Part shown: piece after piece, positions 17,595 through 27,494 of the stretch
Layout: each line of letters opens with the position of its first letter
Position numbering within the stretch: position 1 is the stretch's first letter
Translations under genes and position numbers: made by a program
NCBI RefSeq assembly: GCF_001556865.1
Contig: NZ_LSJY01000129.1
Location: 1-29,016, forward strand
DNA: 29,016 nt
Direction of reading: 5' to 3'
DNA from: Sphingobium sp. CCH11-B1
GTDB lineage: Bacteria > Pseudomonadota > Alphaproteobacteria > Sphingomonadales > Sphingomonadaceae
The notes under the pieces: model-generated
The model's database searches: none
Told to the model about the DNA's origin: nothing
Seen by the model: the letters and a program-made list of their open reading frames with translations, nothing else

Positions 17595-17623
17595 AGGATC
17601 ATATTCCCCTTGGCGCGCGCGGC

Positions 17624-18109
17624 TTAACGATAGGGTGCATCAGCGGCAAGGTTCGCGGCGATCGCGCGCTCCCATTTGTCGCCATTTTCAAGAAGCTTGG
17701 CCTTGTCGTAGATCAGCTCCTCGCGGGTTTCGGTCGAAAATTCGAAATTCGGCCCTTCCACGACCGCGTCCACCGGGCAGGCTTCCTGGCAGAAACCGCA
17801 ATAGATGCACTTGGTCATGTCGATGTCGTAGCGCGTGGTGCGGCGGCTGCCGTCCTCGCGCGGCTGCGCCTCGATCGTGATCGCCTGCGCTGGGCAGATC
17901 GCCTCGCACAGCTTGCACGCGATGCAGCGTTCCTCGCCGTTGGGATAGCGACGCAACGCATGCTCGCCCCGGAAGCGCGGGCTGATCGGGTTCTTCTCAT
18001 AGGGATAGTTGATCGTCGCCTTGGGCTTGAAAAAATATTTCAAGGTCAGCCAGTGCGCCTTCACGAACTCCCAGAGGGTGAAGCTTTTGACGTAGTAACC
18101 GAGGCTCAT
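17624..18109 (-). CDS. nuoI: NADH-quinone oxidoreductase subunit I (2x 4Fe-4S)
   Basis: 161 residues. Two ferredoxin motifs bind clusters N6a and N6b: C62-x2-C65-x2-C68-x3-C72 and C101-x2-C104-x2-C107-x3-C111. Each cluster's fourth ligand is the Cys preceding Pro in the other motif, as in other 8Fe ferredoxins. It passes electrons from NuoG toward NuoB. The N-terminal amphipathic helix ([19 protein letters not shown]) rests on the membrane. The ATG overlaps the nuoH stop as ATGA. Length and motifs are standard. Confidence 0.97.
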   Translation of the reverse strand: MSLGYYVKSFTLWEFVKAHWLTLKYFFKPKATINYPYEKNPISPRFRGEHALRRYPNGEERCIACKLCEAICPAQAITIEAQPREDGSRRTTRYDIDMTKCIYCGFCQEACPVDAVVEGPNFEFSTETREELIYDKAKLLENGDKWERAIAANLAADAPYR

Positions 18110-19155
18110 TGTGCGCCTCCATAGCGCGTCAGCATGAGGAAGCCCGACACCAGGAACACGAACAGCAGCGAGGTCGGCAGGAAGATTTTCCAGCCCAGCC
18201 GCATCAACTGGTCATAACGGTAGCGGGGCACCGTCGCCTTCACCCAGGAGAAGACGAAGAAGAAGAACAATATCTTGGCGAACAGCCAGAGGATGCCCGG
18301 CACCAGATAGAGCGGCGCCCAGTCCACGGGCGGCAGGTATCCGCCCCAGAACAGGATGGCGTTGAGCGCGCACATGAGGATCACGTTGGCATATTCGCCC
18401 AGCCAGTAGAGCGCGAAGGCCATGGACGAATATTCGGTCTGATAACCCGCGACCAGCTCGCTTTCCGCCTCGGTGAGGTCGAAGGGCGCGCGCGCCGTTT
18501 CCGCCATGGCGCTGATCAGGAACATGATCGCCATCGGGAAGAGCAGCGGGTTGAAGCCGTTGCCGTTCAGGAAGCCATAATAGCCCTTCTGGCTCTCGAC
18601 GATCTGGGTCAGGTTGAAGCTGCCGGCCCACAGCACCACCGTGATCAGGATGAAGCCGATCGAGACTTCATAGGAGATCATCTGCGCCGACGCGCGGATC
18701 GCGGAATAGAAGGGATATTTGGAGTTGGACGCCCAACCCGCCAGAACCACCCCATAGACGCCCAGCGACGAGATGGCGAGAATGTAGAGCAGGCCGACAT
18801 TGATGTTGGCCAGCACCACGCCCACCTGGAACGGCACCACCGCCCAGGCCATAAGCGCCACGGTGAAGGTGATGATCGGCGCGATCAGGAACAGGGTCTT
18901 GTTGGCGGCCGACGGGACGATGGTTTCCTGCAGGAAGACCTTGAGCCCGTCCGCGAAGGATTGGAGCAGGCCGAACGGGCCGACCACGTTGGGGCCGCGC
19001 CGCAGCGCCATCGCCGCCCAGATCTTGCGGTCGGCATAGATGATCATCGCGACCGCCAGCATGACCGGCAGCGCGATCAGCAAAATGCCGATGATGGTCG
19101 ACAGGAACCAGGCTCCCTCGAACGGGAGGCCGAGATTTTGAAAGAAAGCAGTCAC
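18106..19155 (-). CDS. nuoH: NADH-quinone oxidoreductase subunit H
   Basis: 349 residues with about eight membrane helices. It carries the quinone-site loops [19 protein letters not shown] and the acidic E-rich loop [21 protein letters not shown] that contacts NuoD/NuoB. The start is GTG at 19155, overlapping the nuoG stop as GTGA; the open frame upstream of it lies inside nuoG. Complex I subunit that closes the quinone chamber and starts proton translocation. Confidence 0.97.
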   Translation of the reverse strand: MTAFFQNLGLPFEGAWFLSTIIGILLIALPVMLAVAMIIYADRKIWAAMALRRGPNVVGPFGLLQSFADGLKVFLQETIVPSAANKTLFLIAPIITFTVALMAWAVVPFQVGVVLANINVGLLYILAISSLGVYGVVLAGWASNSKYPFYSAIRASAQMISYEVSIGFILITVVLWAGSFNLTQIVESQKGYYGFLNGNGFNPLLFPMAIMFLISAMAETARAPFDLTEAESELVAGYQTEYSSMAFALYWLGEYANVILMCALNAILFWGGYLPPVDWAPLYLVPGILWLFAKILFFFFVFSWVKATVPRYRYDQLMRLGWKIFLPTSLLFVFLVSGFLMLTRYGGAQ

Positions 19156-21158
19156 TCTGCGGCCTCCGCGAAGCTCTCTCCGTGGATCAGCTCGGCCGAG
19201 CATTGCTGCATCGTCGGGCTGGCGCGGCAGATCGCGTTGGTGAGGTAGAAATCCTTGATCGGAGAGGCCAACTCGCCGCTCGCTCCGGTCGGAAGCTGCG
19301 GCACGGACCAGCCATAATCGGCCAGCCCCTCGACGCCCAGCGCCGGCACCGCCGCCGCCATCCGGGCGCGGAGTTCATCGAAACTGTCGAACGGCAGGCG
19401 CACGCCCAGCACGTCGGACAGGGCGCGCAGGATCGACCAGTCCTCCCGCGCGTCGCCCGGCGCGAACACGGCCTTGTCGCCGCGCTGAACCCGGCCTTCC
19501 AGGTTGACGTAGGTGCCGGCCTTCTCGGCGTAGCTCGCGCCCGGCAGGATCACGTCCGCCGCGTGCGCGCCCTTGTCGCCATGATGGCCGACATAGACCT
19601 TGAAGCTGCCCTCAAAAGCCGAATAGTCGACTTCGTCCGCGCCCAGCGAGAAGACCAGCTTCGGCTTCGCGGCCGCCATCGCCTTGATCCCGCCGTCGAC
19701 TGCATAGCCGAGCATCAACGCACCCATGCGCGCTGCCGCGAAGTGCAGCAGATTATAGCCGTTCCAGTCGCCCTTGATGAGGCCCAGCGTTTCCACCAGC
19801 GCCAGCGTGTCGCCATGCGCCCCCGGTGTGGCGAGCACGCCGCCGCCCACGATCATCGCAGGACGCGCCGCGCCGCCAAAAGCGTCCAGCACCGCCTGCG
19901 GCAGCTTCCCGAGCAGCGAGGCGTCGTTGCCCAGCCATTCCACCTTGTAGGTGAGGTCGAATTCGGGGCCGATGGCAAAGACCTTCGCGCCCTTTTTGAT
20001 CGCCTTGCGGATTCGGGTGTTCACCAGCGGCGCTTCCCAGCGCAGGTTGGTGCCGACCAGAAGGATGACGTCGGCCGTCTCCAGATCGGCGAGCGGCGTG
20101 TTGAACACGACCGCCGACAGGCTGGACACGTCATAGTCCATACCGGTCTGCCGCCCTTCCAGCATCGTGCCGCCTAGCTTTTCGACCAGCAGCTTGCCCG
20201 CGAACATGGTTTCGCAATCAAGCAGGTCGCCCGCGATCGCCGCCACGCTGCCGCCATGCTGCACGGCGGCAATGGCCTTGAACGCCTCTTCCCATGTGGC
20301 GGGGACCAGCTTGCCATCCTTGCGGACAAAAGGCTTGTCGAGCCGCTTGCGGACGAGGCCGTCGACATTGTGCCGCGTCTTGTCCGACGCCCACTCCTCG
20401 TTCACATCGTCATTGATTCGCGGTACGGCGCGCAGCACCTGACGGCCGCGGCTGTCGAGGCGGATGTTGGTGCCGACCGCGTCCATCACGTCGATGGCAT
20501 GGGTCTTCTTCAATTCCCACGGACGCGCTTCGAACGCATAGGGCTTGGATGTCAGCGCGCCGACCGGGCAGAGATCGACCACATTGCCTGACAGCTCGCT
20601 CTTGGCGGCATGCTCCAGATAGGTGGTGATCTGCATATTCTCGCCGCGATAGATGGCGCCGATTTCCGGCACGCCCGCGACTTCCTCGGCAAAGCGCACG
20701 CAGCGGGTGCACTGGATGCAGCGGGTCATCACCGTCTTGACGATCGGCCCCATATATTTTTCGGTAACAGCGCGCTTGTTCTCGTCGAAGCGGCTGCCGC
20801 CGCGGCCATAGGCCATCGACTGGTCCTGCAGGTCGCATTCGCCGCCCTGGTCGCAGATCGGGCAGTCGAGCGGGTGGTTGATGAGCAGGAATTCCATCAC
20901 CCCTTCGCGCGCCTTCTTGACCATTTCGGTCTGGGTGAAGATTTCCTGATTGTCGGCGGCGGGCAGCGCGCAGCTCGCTTGCGGCTTGGGCGGTCCGGGC
21001 TTCACCTCGACCAGGCACATGCGGCAATTGCCGGCGATCGACAGGCGCTCATGATAGCAGAAGCGCGGGATTTCCTTGCCCGCAAGTTCGCATGCCTGGA
21101 GGACCGTCGCGCCCGCCGGGACTTCGATCTCTATGCCATCCACTTTGACTTTGGGCAT
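19152..21158 (-). CDS. nuoG: NADH-quinone oxidoreductase subunit G
   Basis: 668 residues. The 2Fe-2S cluster N1b is held by Cys34, 45, 48 and 63, cluster N5 by His95 with Cys99, 102 and 108, and cluster N4 by Cys147, 150, 153 and 197. The additional Cys set for cluster N7 found in E. coli NuoG is not present, as in mitochondria and other alphaproteobacteria. A molybdopterin-oxidoreductase-like domain without cofactor makes up the C-terminal two thirds. It channels electrons from NuoF to NuoI. It starts two bases after the stop of the small embedded gene. Confidence 0.97.
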   Translation of the reverse strand: MPKVKVDGIEIEVPAGATVLQACELAGKEIPRFCYHERLSIAGNCRMCLVEVKPGPPKPQASCALPAADNQEIFTQTEMVKKAREGVMEFLLINHPLDCPICDQGGECDLQDQSMAYGRGGSRFDENKRAVTEKYMGPIVKTVMTRCIQCTRCVRFAEEVAGVPEIGAIYRGENMQITTYLEHAAKSELSGNVVDLCPVGALTSKPYAFEARPWELKKTHAIDVMDAVGTNIRLDSRGRQVLRAVPRINDDVNEEWASDKTRHNVDGLVRKRLDKPFVRKDGKLVPATWEEAFKAIAAVQHGGSVAAIAGDLLDCETMFAGKLLVEKLGGTMLEGRQTGMDYDVSSLSAVVFNTPLADLETADVILLVGTNLRWEAPLVNTRIRKAIKKGAKVFAIGPEFDLTYKVEWLGNDASLLGKLPQAVLDAFGGAARPAMIVGGGVLATPGAHGDTLALVETLGLIKGDWNGYNLLHFAAARMGALMLGYAVDGGIKAMAAAKPKLVFSLGADEVDYSAFEGSFKVYVGHHGDKGAHAADVILPGASYAEKAGTYVNLEGRVQRGDKAVFAPGDAREDWSILRALSDVLGVRLPFDSFDELRARMAAAVPALGVEGLADYGWSVPQLPTGASGELASPIKDFYLTNAICRASPTMQQCSAELIHGESFAEAAE

Positions 21159-21159
21159 A

Positions 21160-21390
21160 TCAGTGTTCCGTATCCTGAAGGCCGAGACGCTTTTCGATCA
21201 GATCGACCCGGATTTTCAGGTCTGCAATATCGGCCTGCATGCCGTAAATGGACGTCATGATGCCGCGCTGGTGATCCTCCATGGCATGGAGGCGAATACC
21301 CTGCGAGGCTTGCTCACGCTTGATCGCAGAAATGTCGCCCTGGATGGATTTCAGTATCTCCAGCACGAGGTCGGTGCAGTCGTCGTTCAC
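21160..21390 (-). CDS. Small coiled-coil protein of unknown function inside the nuo operon
   Basis: 76 residues. Start is GTG at 21390, overlapping the nuoF stop as GTGA; the stop is one base away from the nuoG ATG (TGATATG), so translation looks coupled on both sides. The sequence is hydrophilic with a heptad-like spacing of Leu/Ile ([34 protein letters not shown]), suggesting a short two-stranded coiled coil. It has one Cys and no membrane helix or metal motif. I do not recognise a named family. Its embedding between two peripheral-arm subunits suggests a complex I accessory or assembly role, but that is inference from position only. Confidence 0.72.
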   Translation of the reverse strand: MNDDCTDLVLEILKSIQGDISAIKREQASQGIRLHAMEDHQRGIMTSIYGMQADIADLKIRVDLIEKRLGLQDTEH

Positions 21391-22724
21391 TCCGCTGCCT
21401 CCATGACGGGGGCGCTACCCTTGTTTTCCGCGATCCGGCGCTCGATTTCCGGGCGGAAATGCCGGATGAGGCCCTGGATCGGCCATGCCGCCGCGTCGCC
21501 GAGCGCGCAGATGGTGTGGCCTTCGACCTGCTTGGTGACCTGGAACAGCATGTCGATCTCGCTCTGGTCAGCATCGCCGGTGCGCAGCCGTTCCATCACG
21601 CGCCACATCCAGCCGGTGCCTTCGCGGCACGGCGTGCACTGGCCGCAGCTTTCATGCTTGTAGAAGTAGCTGAGGCGGCTGATCGCGCGGACGATGTCGG
21701 TGGATTTGTCCATCACGATGACGGCAGCGGTGCCAAGGCCCGAACCGAGCGCGCGCAGGCCGTCGAAATCCATCGGCGCGTCCATGATTTCCTTTGCAGG
21801 AACCAGAGGCACCGAGGAACCGCCCGGAATGACCGCCAGCAGATTGTCCCATCCGCCCCTTATGCCGCCGCAATGGCGGTCGATCAGTTCGCGGAACGGG
21901 ATCGACATCGATTCCTCGACCACGCAGGGCTTGTTCACATGGCCGCTGATCTGGAACAGCTTGGTACCGCGATTATTCTCGCGCCCGAAGCTGTTGAACC
22001 AGGCCGCGCCGCGCCGGAGGATCGTCGGGCTGACCGCGATGCTCTCGACATTGTTCACGGTCGTCGGGCAACCATAGAGGCCAGCGCCCGCCGGGAAAGG
22101 CGGTTTCAGGCGCGGCTGGCCCTTCTTGCCTTCCAGGCTCTCGATCTGCGCGGTTTCCTCGCCGCAGATATAGGCGCCCGCGCCGCGATGGACGAACACG
22201 TCGAAATCATAGCCCGACCCGCAGGCGTTCTTGCCGATGAAACCCTTTTCATAGGCCTGTTCCACGGCGGCGAACAGCACCTTCGCCTCGTAGATGAACT
22301 CGCCGCGAATGTAGATATAGGCGGCGCGCGCCCGCATGGCGAAGCCGGCGATCAGCGCGCCTTCGATCAGCTTGTGCGGATCGTGGCGGATGATCTCGCG
22401 GTCCTTGCAGGAACCGGGTTCGGATTCGTCGGCGTTGATGACCAGGAAGCTGGGACGGCCGTCCTTGCTTTCCTTGGGCATGAAGCTCCACTTCATGCCG
22501 GTCGGGAAGCCCGCGCCGCCACGGCCGCGCAGGTTCGACGCCTTGATGATGTCGATGATGGCGTCCTGCCCCAACTCCATCAGCTTTTTCGTATTGTCCC
22601 AGTCGCCGCGCTTCATGGCGGCGTCGACGCCCCAATCCTGGAAGCCGTGGACGTTGGTGAAGATGCGGTCCTTGTCGGCCAGCGGGCCGACGAAGGGGGC
22701 CGGTGCAGCGGGTGCGTCGGTCAT
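21387..22724 (-). CDS. nuoF: NADH-quinone oxidoreductase subunit F
   Basis: 445 residues. Flavin/NADH site: [13 protein letters not shown] at 67-79 and [12 protein letters not shown] at 181-192. The 4Fe-4S cluster N3 is bound by Cys360, 363, 366 and 406. This is the subunit that oxidises NADH through FMN in the cytoplasmic arm. GGGAGGT lies just upstream of the ATG and gives a strong ribosome-binding site, unlike the overlapping junctions elsewhere. A palindromic repeat separates it from nuoE. Confidence 0.97.
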   Translation of the reverse strand: MTDAPAAPAPFVGPLADKDRIFTNVHGFQDWGVDAAMKRGDWDNTKKLMELGQDAIIDIIKASNLRGRGGAGFPTGMKWSFMPKESKDGRPSFLVINADESEPGSCKDREIIRHDPHKLIEGALIAGFAMRARAAYIYIRGEFIYEAKVLFAAVEQAYEKGFIGKNACGSGYDFDVFVHRGAGAYICGEETAQIESLEGKKGQPRLKPPFPAGAGLYGCPTTVNNVESIAVSPTILRRGAAWFNSFGRENNRGTKLFQISGHVNKPCVVEESMSIPFRELIDRHCGGIRGGWDNLLAVIPGGSSVPLVPAKEIMDAPMDFDGLRALGSGLGTAAVIVMDKSTDIVRAISRLSYFYKHESCGQCTPCREGTGWMWRVMERLRTGDADQSEIDMLFQVTKQVEGHTICALGDAAAWPIQGLIRHFRPEIERRIAENKGSAPVMEAAE

Positions 22725-22741
22725 GCGCGACCTCCCAGATA

Positions 22742-22817
22742 CGTCATGCCAGCGAAGGCTGGCATCTCAGGCGCATGCGCGCTGAGGATGGAGATCCCAG
22801 CTTTCGCTGGGGTGACG
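22742..22817. repeat. 76-bp palindromic dispersed repeat between nuoE and nuoF
   Basis: The arms CGTCATGCCAGCGAAGGCTG... and ...CAGCTTTCGCTGGGGTGACG match at about 23 of 27 positions as inverted copies, and the centre holds a second short pair, CTCAG/CTGAG. One frame reads PAKAGI...EIPAFAGVT, a peptide pattern I associate with abundant short palindromes in proteobacterial genomes. It fills most of the 106-bp gap inside the operon and would form a stable mRNA hairpin. Confidence 0.8.
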
Positions 22818-22830
22818 AGATTGGCACCTG

Positions 22831-23499
22831 TCATGCCCACTCTCCCCGATAGTCATGATTTTCCGTGACCATCTCCTTGAGCGTGGTCGGGCCGCCTTCG
22901 GGCGCGCTGGTCTGACGGTCGATCTGCGGCCCGATCTTGGGCTGGCCGCCGGCGGCCAGCGTCTCCAGCACGGCGCTCATGCTGTCATAGGTCAGGTCTT
23001 CGTAATTATCGTCGTTGATCTGCACCATCGGCGCATTGGCGCAAGCACCCAGACATTCGACCTCGGTCAGCGTGAACAGTCCGTCGGGGGTGGTCGCGCC
23101 CTTGACCAGACCCTTATTCTTGCAGGCCGCGAACACATCGTCGGAGCCGCGCAACATGCAGGGCGTCGTACCGCACACCTGCACATGATAGCGGCCCACG
23201 GGCGCGAGGTTATACATGGTGTAGAAGGTCGCGACCTCATAGACGCGCATGTACGGCATATCGAGCTGCCGCCCGATATATTCCATCACCGGCACGGGCA
23301 GCCACCCTTGAGTCTGCGTCTCCGCGCCGACCTGCCGCTGGGCAAGGTCGAGCAGCGGCATCACCGCCGACTGCTGGCGACCCGCCGGATAACGGGCGAT
23401 GATCTTTTTCGCCTGCTCGGCATTTTCGGCGGTCCACTCGAACGCGCCCCAGCGCGCGCGGGTTTCGGCTTCGTCGGGGATATGCACTGCGTCAGCCAT
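22831..23499 (-). CDS. nuoE: NADH-quinone oxidoreductase subunit E
   Basis: 222 residues. The thioredoxin-like C-terminal domain binds the 2Fe-2S cluster N1a through Cys109, Cys114, Cys149 and Cys153 (QVCGTTPC and ECLGAC). It pairs with NuoF in the NADH-oxidising module. The C-terminal tail after about residue 190 is hydrophilic and slightly longer than in the E. coli protein. The ATG overlaps the nuoD stop (TAATG). A repeat element follows before nuoF. Confidence 0.97.
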   Translation of the reverse strand: MADAVHIPDEAETRARWGAFEWTAENAEQAKKIIARYPAGRQQSAVMPLLDLAQRQVGAETQTQGWLPVPVMEYIGRQLDMPYMRVYEVATFYTMYNLAPVGRYHVQVCGTTPCMLRGSDDVFAACKNKGLVKGATTPDGLFTLTEVECLGACANAPMVQINDDNYEDLTYDSMSAVLETLAAGGQPKIGPQIDRQTSAPEGGPTTLKEMVTENHDYRGEWA

Positions 23500-24734
23500 T
23501 AGCGGTCACATTCTCCAAACACGATGTCCATGGCGCCGAGGACAGCGGTCGTATCGGCCAGCATGTGGCCCTTCATCATGAAGTCCATCGCCTGCAGGTG
23601 GCTGAAGGCGGTCGGGCGGATCTTGCAGCGATAGGGCTTGTTGCTGCCGTCGCTGACCAGATAGACGCCGAATTCGCCCTTGGGGCTTTCGGTCGCCACA
23701 TAGACTTCGCCGGCGGGCACATGGAAGCCCTCGGTATAGAGCTTGAAGTGGTGGATCAGCGCTTCCATCGAGCGCTTCATCTCGCCGCGCTTGGGCGGCA
23801 CCACCTTGCGGTCGAAGCTGGCGATCGGTCCTTCGGGCATCTCATTGAGGCACTGCTTCATGATCCGCGCGGACTGGCGCACTTCCTCGACGCGGACCAT
23901 GAACCGGTCGTAGCAGTCGAAATTGGTGCCGACCGGAACGTCGAATTCCATCCGGTCATAAACGTCATAGGGCTGCGCCTTGCGGATGTCCCAGGGAATG
24001 CCGCTGCCCCGGATCATCGGGCCGGAAAAGCCCCATTTCAGCGCGTCTTCCTTGCTCACCACGGCGATGTCGACATTGCGCTGCTTGAAGATGCGGTTGT
24101 CGACCACCAGGCTCATCGCGTCCTCGAACAGGCGCGGCAGGCGCGTGTCGAGCCAGTCGGCGATGTCGGTCAGCAGCTTCAAGGGCACGTCCTGATGGAC
24201 GCCGCCCGGCCGGAAATAGGCGCTGTGCATCCGCGCGCCGGACGCGCGCTCGAAGAAGTTGAGGCAATCCTCGCGGATTTCGAACAGCCACAGGTTCGGC
24301 GTCATCGCGCCCACGTCCATCACATGGCTGCCGAGGTTCAGCATATGATTGCAGATGCGGGTCAGTTCCGCGAAGAACACGCGCAGATATTGCGCGCGCA
24401 GCGGCACTTCGAGGTTCAGCAGCTTCTCGATGGCCAGCACATAGCTGTGCTCCATGCCGAGCGGCGAGCAATAGTCGAGCCGGTCGAAATAGGGCAGCGC
24501 CTGCAGATAGGTCTTGTACTCGATCAGCTTTTCGGTGCCGCGATGCAGCAGCCCGACATGCGGGTCGCAGCGTTCGACGATTTCGCCGTCCAGCTCCATG
24601 ACCAGACGCAACACGCCGTGCGCGGCGGGGTGCTGGGGACCGAAGTTGATCGTGTAGTTCTGGATTTCCGTATCGCCCAGCGTCGGATCGCTGGCGTCGG
24701 TGCGGTGCTCCAGTTCGTCCAGATAATCGGCCAT
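23499..24734 (-). CDS. nuoD: NADH-quinone oxidoreductase subunit D
   Basis: 411 residues. A stand-alone NuoD, not fused to NuoC as in E. coli. Family signatures include [16 protein letters not shown] near the N-terminus (the beta-hairpin with the quinone-contacting His), [12 protein letters not shown], and the C-terminal DIVFGECDR. Related to the large subunit of NiFe hydrogenases but without the metal-binding Cys pairs. It forms the quinone site together with NuoB. It shares TAATG junctions with nuoC and nuoE. Confidence 0.97.
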   Translation of the reverse strand: MADYLDELEHRTDASDPTLGDTEIQNYTINFGPQHPAAHGVLRLVMELDGEIVERCDPHVGLLHRGTEKLIEYKTYLQALPYFDRLDYCSPLGMEHSYVLAIEKLLNLEVPLRAQYLRVFFAELTRICNHMLNLGSHVMDVGAMTPNLWLFEIREDCLNFFERASGARMHSAYFRPGGVHQDVPLKLLTDIADWLDTRLPRLFEDAMSLVVDNRIFKQRNVDIAVVSKEDALKWGFSGPMIRGSGIPWDIRKAQPYDVYDRMEFDVPVGTNFDCYDRFMVRVEEVRQSARIMKQCLNEMPEGPIASFDRKVVPPKRGEMKRSMEALIHHFKLYTEGFHVPAGEVYVATESPKGEFGVYLVSDGSNKPYRCKIRPTAFSHLQAMDFMMKGHMLADTTAVLGAMDIVFGECDR

Positions 24735-25570
24735 TACGCCTTGTCCTCCGGCTTGGCTGCGCCCTTACCCTCATCGGTATGCGCGGCGGGCTTGACCGGC
24801 GCGTCGGCCGATTTCGCCTCTGCCGCCTTGTTTGCCGCCTCGCCCGCGCCTGTGTCGGCCTTCTTCTCCGTCACCTTCGGCGTCGCGGCAGCCGCGTCGC
24901 CCTTGGGCGCGGACGGCGGAGGAGGCGGCGCAGCGGTCGGCGACGGCGCGCCGGGCGCATGAGGAGCCTTCTCATCGCCGGGCAGGATATATTCCGCGCC
25001 TTCCCACGGGCTCATGAAGTCGAAGCTGCGGAAATCCTGGGCCAGTTTCACCGGCTCATAGACGACGCGCTTGTCCTCCTCGGAATAGCGCAGCTCGACA
25101 TAGCCGGTCAGCGGGAAGTCCTTGCGCTGCGGATGACCGCGGAAGCCATAGTCGGTCAGGATGCGGCGCAGGTCGGCATTGCCCTGGAACACCACCCCAT
25201 ACATGTCGAACACCTCGCGCTCCAGCCAGCCGGCGACCGGCCAGATGTGCGTCACGGTGGGAACAGGCATATCCTCGTCGGTCGTCACCTTGATGCGGAC
25301 GCGGTGGTTCCGCGTGACGCTGAGCAAATGATAGCAGACCTCGAACCGTTCGGCCCGGTCCGGATAATCGACCCCGGCAATCTCCATGAGCTGCTGATAA
25401 TGCGCGCGCTCGCGCAGCAGCGCCATGGCATCGGCCAGGCTCTCCCGAACCACGGTGAAGCTATATTCGTCGGCATGATGGACGGTGTCGATCAGCATGG
25501 AGCCGAGCAGGCCGCCGATTTCCTCGGCAATGCCGTCGATGGTCGCGATTTTCGGTGCGGAATGGCCCAT
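24734..25570 (-). CDS. nuoC: NADH-quinone oxidoreductase subunit C with a long C-terminal tail
   Basis: 278 residues. Residues 1-200 are a normal NuoC/30-kDa subunit with the signature [12 protein letters not shown] at 118-129 and [20 protein letters not shown] at 135-154. Residues about 201-278 are a low-complexity Ala/Pro/Lys/Glu tail with no hydrophobic helix. The subunit is part of the quinone-connecting arm and has no cofactor. It begins 15 bases after nuoB. The tail is not needed for the known fold; it may be a flexible linker or a lineage-specific addition. Confidence 0.96.
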   Translation of the reverse strand: MGHSAPKIATIDGIAEEIGGLLGSMLIDTVHHADEYSFTVVRESLADAMALLRERAHYQQLMEIAGVDYPDRAERFEVCYHLLSVTRNHRVRIKVTTDEDMPVPTVTHIWPVAGWLEREVFDMYGVVFQGNADLRRILTDYGFRGHPQRKDFPLTGYVELRYSEEDKRVVYEPVKLAQDFRSFDFMSPWEGAEYILPGDEKAPHAPGAPSPTAAPPPPPSAPKGDAAAATPKVTEKKADTGAGEAANKAAEAKSADAPVKPAAHTDEGKGAAKPEDKA

Positions 25571-25585
25571 ATCAGCGCGAGCCCC

Positions 25586-26140
25586 TCAACGTTCTATCGT
25601 TCCGATGCGGCGGATTTTCCGCTGCAACTGCATCACGCCGTACAGCAGCGCCTCGGCGGTCGGCGGACAGCCGGGCACATAGATGTCGACCGGCACGATG
25701 CGGTCGCACCCGCGCACCACGGAATAGCTGTAATGATAATAGCCGCCGCCATTGGCGCAGCTGCCCATCGAAATCACATATTTCGGGTTGGACATCTGGT
25801 CATAGACCTTGCGCAGCGCCGGAGCCATCTTGTTGCACAGCGTGCCCGCGACGATCATCACGTCCGACTGGCGCGGGGATGCGCGCGGGGCGGCGCCGAA
25901 GCGCTCCATGTCGTACCGCGGCATGTTGACGTGGATCATCTCCACCGCGCAGCAGGCAAGGCCGAAGGTCATCCACCAGAGCGAGCCGGTGCGTGCCCAT
26001 TGGAACAGCTCCTCGGTCGAGGTGACGAGGAAACCCTTGTCGGTGACTTCACTGTTCAGCGAGTCAAAGAAGGCCTGATCGGGCTGCGTGCCGGCGGGCA
26101 GAAGCGTGCCGGGCGCGGGCCGTTCGAGTTCTACTCCCAA
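25586..26140 (-). CDS. nuoB: NADH-quinone oxidoreductase subunit B
   Basis: 184 residues from the TTG at 26140, chosen because AAGGGAG precedes it by seven bases; the in-frame GTG at 26161 (seven codons longer) has no ribosome-binding site. Either start lies inside the nuoA 3' end. Cluster N2 ligands are the tandem Cys63-Cys64 ([10 protein letters not shown]), Cys128 ([16 protein letters not shown]) and Cys158 ([11 protein letters not shown]). N2 is the last cluster and reduces the quinone. The protein length and motifs match alphaproteobacterial NuoB. Confidence 0.95.
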   Translation of the reverse strand: MGVELERPAPGTLLPAGTQPDQAFFDSLNSEVTDKGFLVTSTEELFQWARTGSLWWMTFGLACCAVEMIHVNMPRYDMERFGAAPRASPRQSDVMIVAGTLCNKMAPALRKVYDQMSNPKYVISMGSCANGGGYYHYSYSVVRGCDRIVPVDIYVPGCPPTAEALLYGVMQLQRKIRRIGTIER

Positions 26141-26505
26141 TCGAGTGCTCCCTTCTTCCACGCATAGACGAGGCCGAGCACCAGCTCCGCTATGAAGATC
26201 ATCATCGTCGCCCAGCCGGCCCAGCCGATCTGGTCAAGGCTCACCGCCCAGGGAAACAGGAACGCCGCTTCAAGATCGAAAATGATGAAGAGGATGGCGA
26301 CCAGATAGAAACGCACGTCGAACTGGCTGCGCGGCTCCTCGAACGCCGGGAAGCCGCACTCATATTCGCTGAGTTTGGCCGGGTCGGGCTGATGCGCGCC
26401 GGTCAGGCGGCCGACCAGCATCGGCAGGAACACGAATGTCCCCGAAAGCAGCAAGGCGATCCCGAGAAAGATCAGGATCGGCAGATATTGGCTAAGATCG
26501 ACCAA
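26131..26505 (-). CDS. nuoA: NADH-quinone oxidoreductase subunit A
   Basis: 124 residues from a TTG at 26505 ([13 protein letters not shown] after the start), preceded by AGGGGA at five bases. The frame runs upstream to an ATG at 26604, but that extension overlaps the terminator of the preceding operon and is not part of the family. Three membrane helices; the loop with [20 protein letters not shown] carries the conserved Cys that moves during the active/deactive transition. First gene of the complex I operon. Confidence 0.94.
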   Translation of the reverse strand: MVDLSQYLPILIFLGIALLLSGTFVFLPMLVGRLTGAHQPDPAKLSEYECGFPAFEEPRSQFDVRFYLVAILFIIFDLEAAFLFPWAVSLDQIGWAGWATMMIFIAELVLGLVYAWKKGALDWE

Positions 26506-26537
26506 CGGAATCCCCTGGGCGAAAAGGTTGTGGCCGC

Positions 26538-26566
26538 GCTTTAGGCCTGCTGCATATGCGAAGCAA
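26538..26566 (-). promoter_or_regulatory. Possible nuo operon promoter
   Basis: On the minus strand TTGCTT (26566-26561) and TAAAGC (26543-26538) are 17 bases apart, about 33-60 bases upstream of the nuoA TTG. The hexamers match the consensus only partly, but a promoter is expected here because a terminator closes the upstream unit. Confidence 0.25.
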
Positions 26567-26593
26567 GGGGCGACGGCAGTGAGAATGAATCGC

Positions 26594-26623
26594 AAAAAGG
26601 CCAAGTGCTTGAAGCGCTTGGCC
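26594..26623 (-). terminator. Rho-independent terminator after the IMPase gene
   Basis: On the minus strand GGCCAAGCGC and GCACTTGGCC form a 10-bp stem with one wobble pair around a TTCAA loop, followed directly by TTTTT. It starts 8 bases past the stop codon of the inositol-monophosphatase-family gene and separates that unit from the nuo operon. Confidence 0.9.
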
Positions 26624-26631
26624 CTTACACG

Positions 26632-27447
26632 TCAGCGCAACGCGCCAGCCACCAATTTATGCAATTTGGAATGAATAGCGTCGTTGCCGGCGATCACTTC
26701 CTTGCGGTCGATCATCTGGTCGCCGCCCCGGAAGTCGCTGGTGAAGCCGCCCGCTTCCCGCACAAGCAGCAGGCCCGCCGCCACGTCCCAGGGCTGGAGC
26801 CCGCTTTCCCAGAACCCGTCATAGCGGCCCGAAGCGACATGCGCGAGGTCGAGCGCGGCCGCGCCGAAACGGCGAATACCCGCGACCGAAGGAGCCACCG
26901 CGCCGAAGATGCGCGTCCATTGCGCCATGTCGCCATGGCCCATGAAGGGAATGCCGGTGGCGATCAGGCAGTCGCCAAGGTCGCGGCGCGACGACACGCG
27001 CAATCGCTGGTCATGCCGCCACGCGCCCCGGCTCTTTTCCGCCCAGTAGCTTTCGTCCGTGACCGGCTGATAGACGAGCCCGGTCGTCACTTCCCGCTTC
27101 TGCCCCCCGAAGAGCGGCTCCTCGACCGCGATTGAGATGGCGAAGTGCGGAATGCCGTGCAGGAAGTTGGTGGTGCCGTCCAGCGGATCTATGATCCAGC
27201 GCGGCTTGGTGGGATCGCCGGCGATCTCGCCGCCCTCCTCCAGCAGGAAACCCCAGTCGGGGCGGGCCTTCTGCAATTCCTCGACCAGCGTGCGCTCCGC
27301 CTGCTGGTCCGCCTTGGACACGAAGTCGGCCGGCCCCTTGCGGCTGACCTGAAGATGCTCGACCTCGCCAAAGTCGCGGCGGAGCTTGGAGCCCGCCTTG
27401 CGCGCGGCGCGTTCCATGACGGTGAGAAGGCCGGAGTGCGATACCAT
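26632..27447 (-). CDS. Inositol monophosphatase family protein
   Basis: 271 residues from the ATG at 27447. The Mg-dependent phosphatase motifs are present: LLEEGGEI (metal-binding Glu region), IDPLDGTTNFLHGIPHFA with the conserved D-x-L-D-G-T-T, and QPWDVAAGLLLVREAGG near the C-terminus. It is likely to hydrolyse a small sugar or inositol phosphate in the cytoplasm; the SuhB name is possible but not proven. It is the last gene before a strong terminator, downstream of the small secreted protein gene. Confidence 0.93.
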   Translation of the reverse strand: MVSHSGLLTVMERAARKAGSKLRRDFGEVEHLQVSRKGPADFVSKADQQAERTLVEELQKARPDWGFLLEEGGEIAGDPTKPRWIIDPLDGTTNFLHGIPHFAISIAVEEPLFGGQKREVTTGLVYQPVTDESYWAEKSRGAWRHDQRLRVSSRRDLGDCLIATGIPFMGHGDMAQWTRIFGAVAPSVAGIRRFGAAALDLAHVASGRYDGFWESGLQPWDVAAGLLLVREAGGFTSDFRGGDQMIDRKEVIAGNDAIHSKLHKLVAGALR

Positions 27448-27458
27448 TATATGTCTCC

Positions 27459-27478
27459 CTTCCCCGCCGGCGGGGAAG
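27459..27478. repeat. 20-bp perfect palindrome (CTTCCCCGCC / GGCGGGGAAG)
   Basis: Perfect 20-base inverted repeat in the 47-bp gap between the small secreted protein gene and the IMPase gene, followed on the plus strand by a G-rich GGGTTGGATGGGGG stretch. I recall such CCCCGCCGGCGGGG palindromes from many intergenic sites in sphingomonads. There is no T tract, so it is not a classic terminator. Confidence 0.6.
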
Positions 27479-27494
27479 ATGGGTTGGATGGGGG

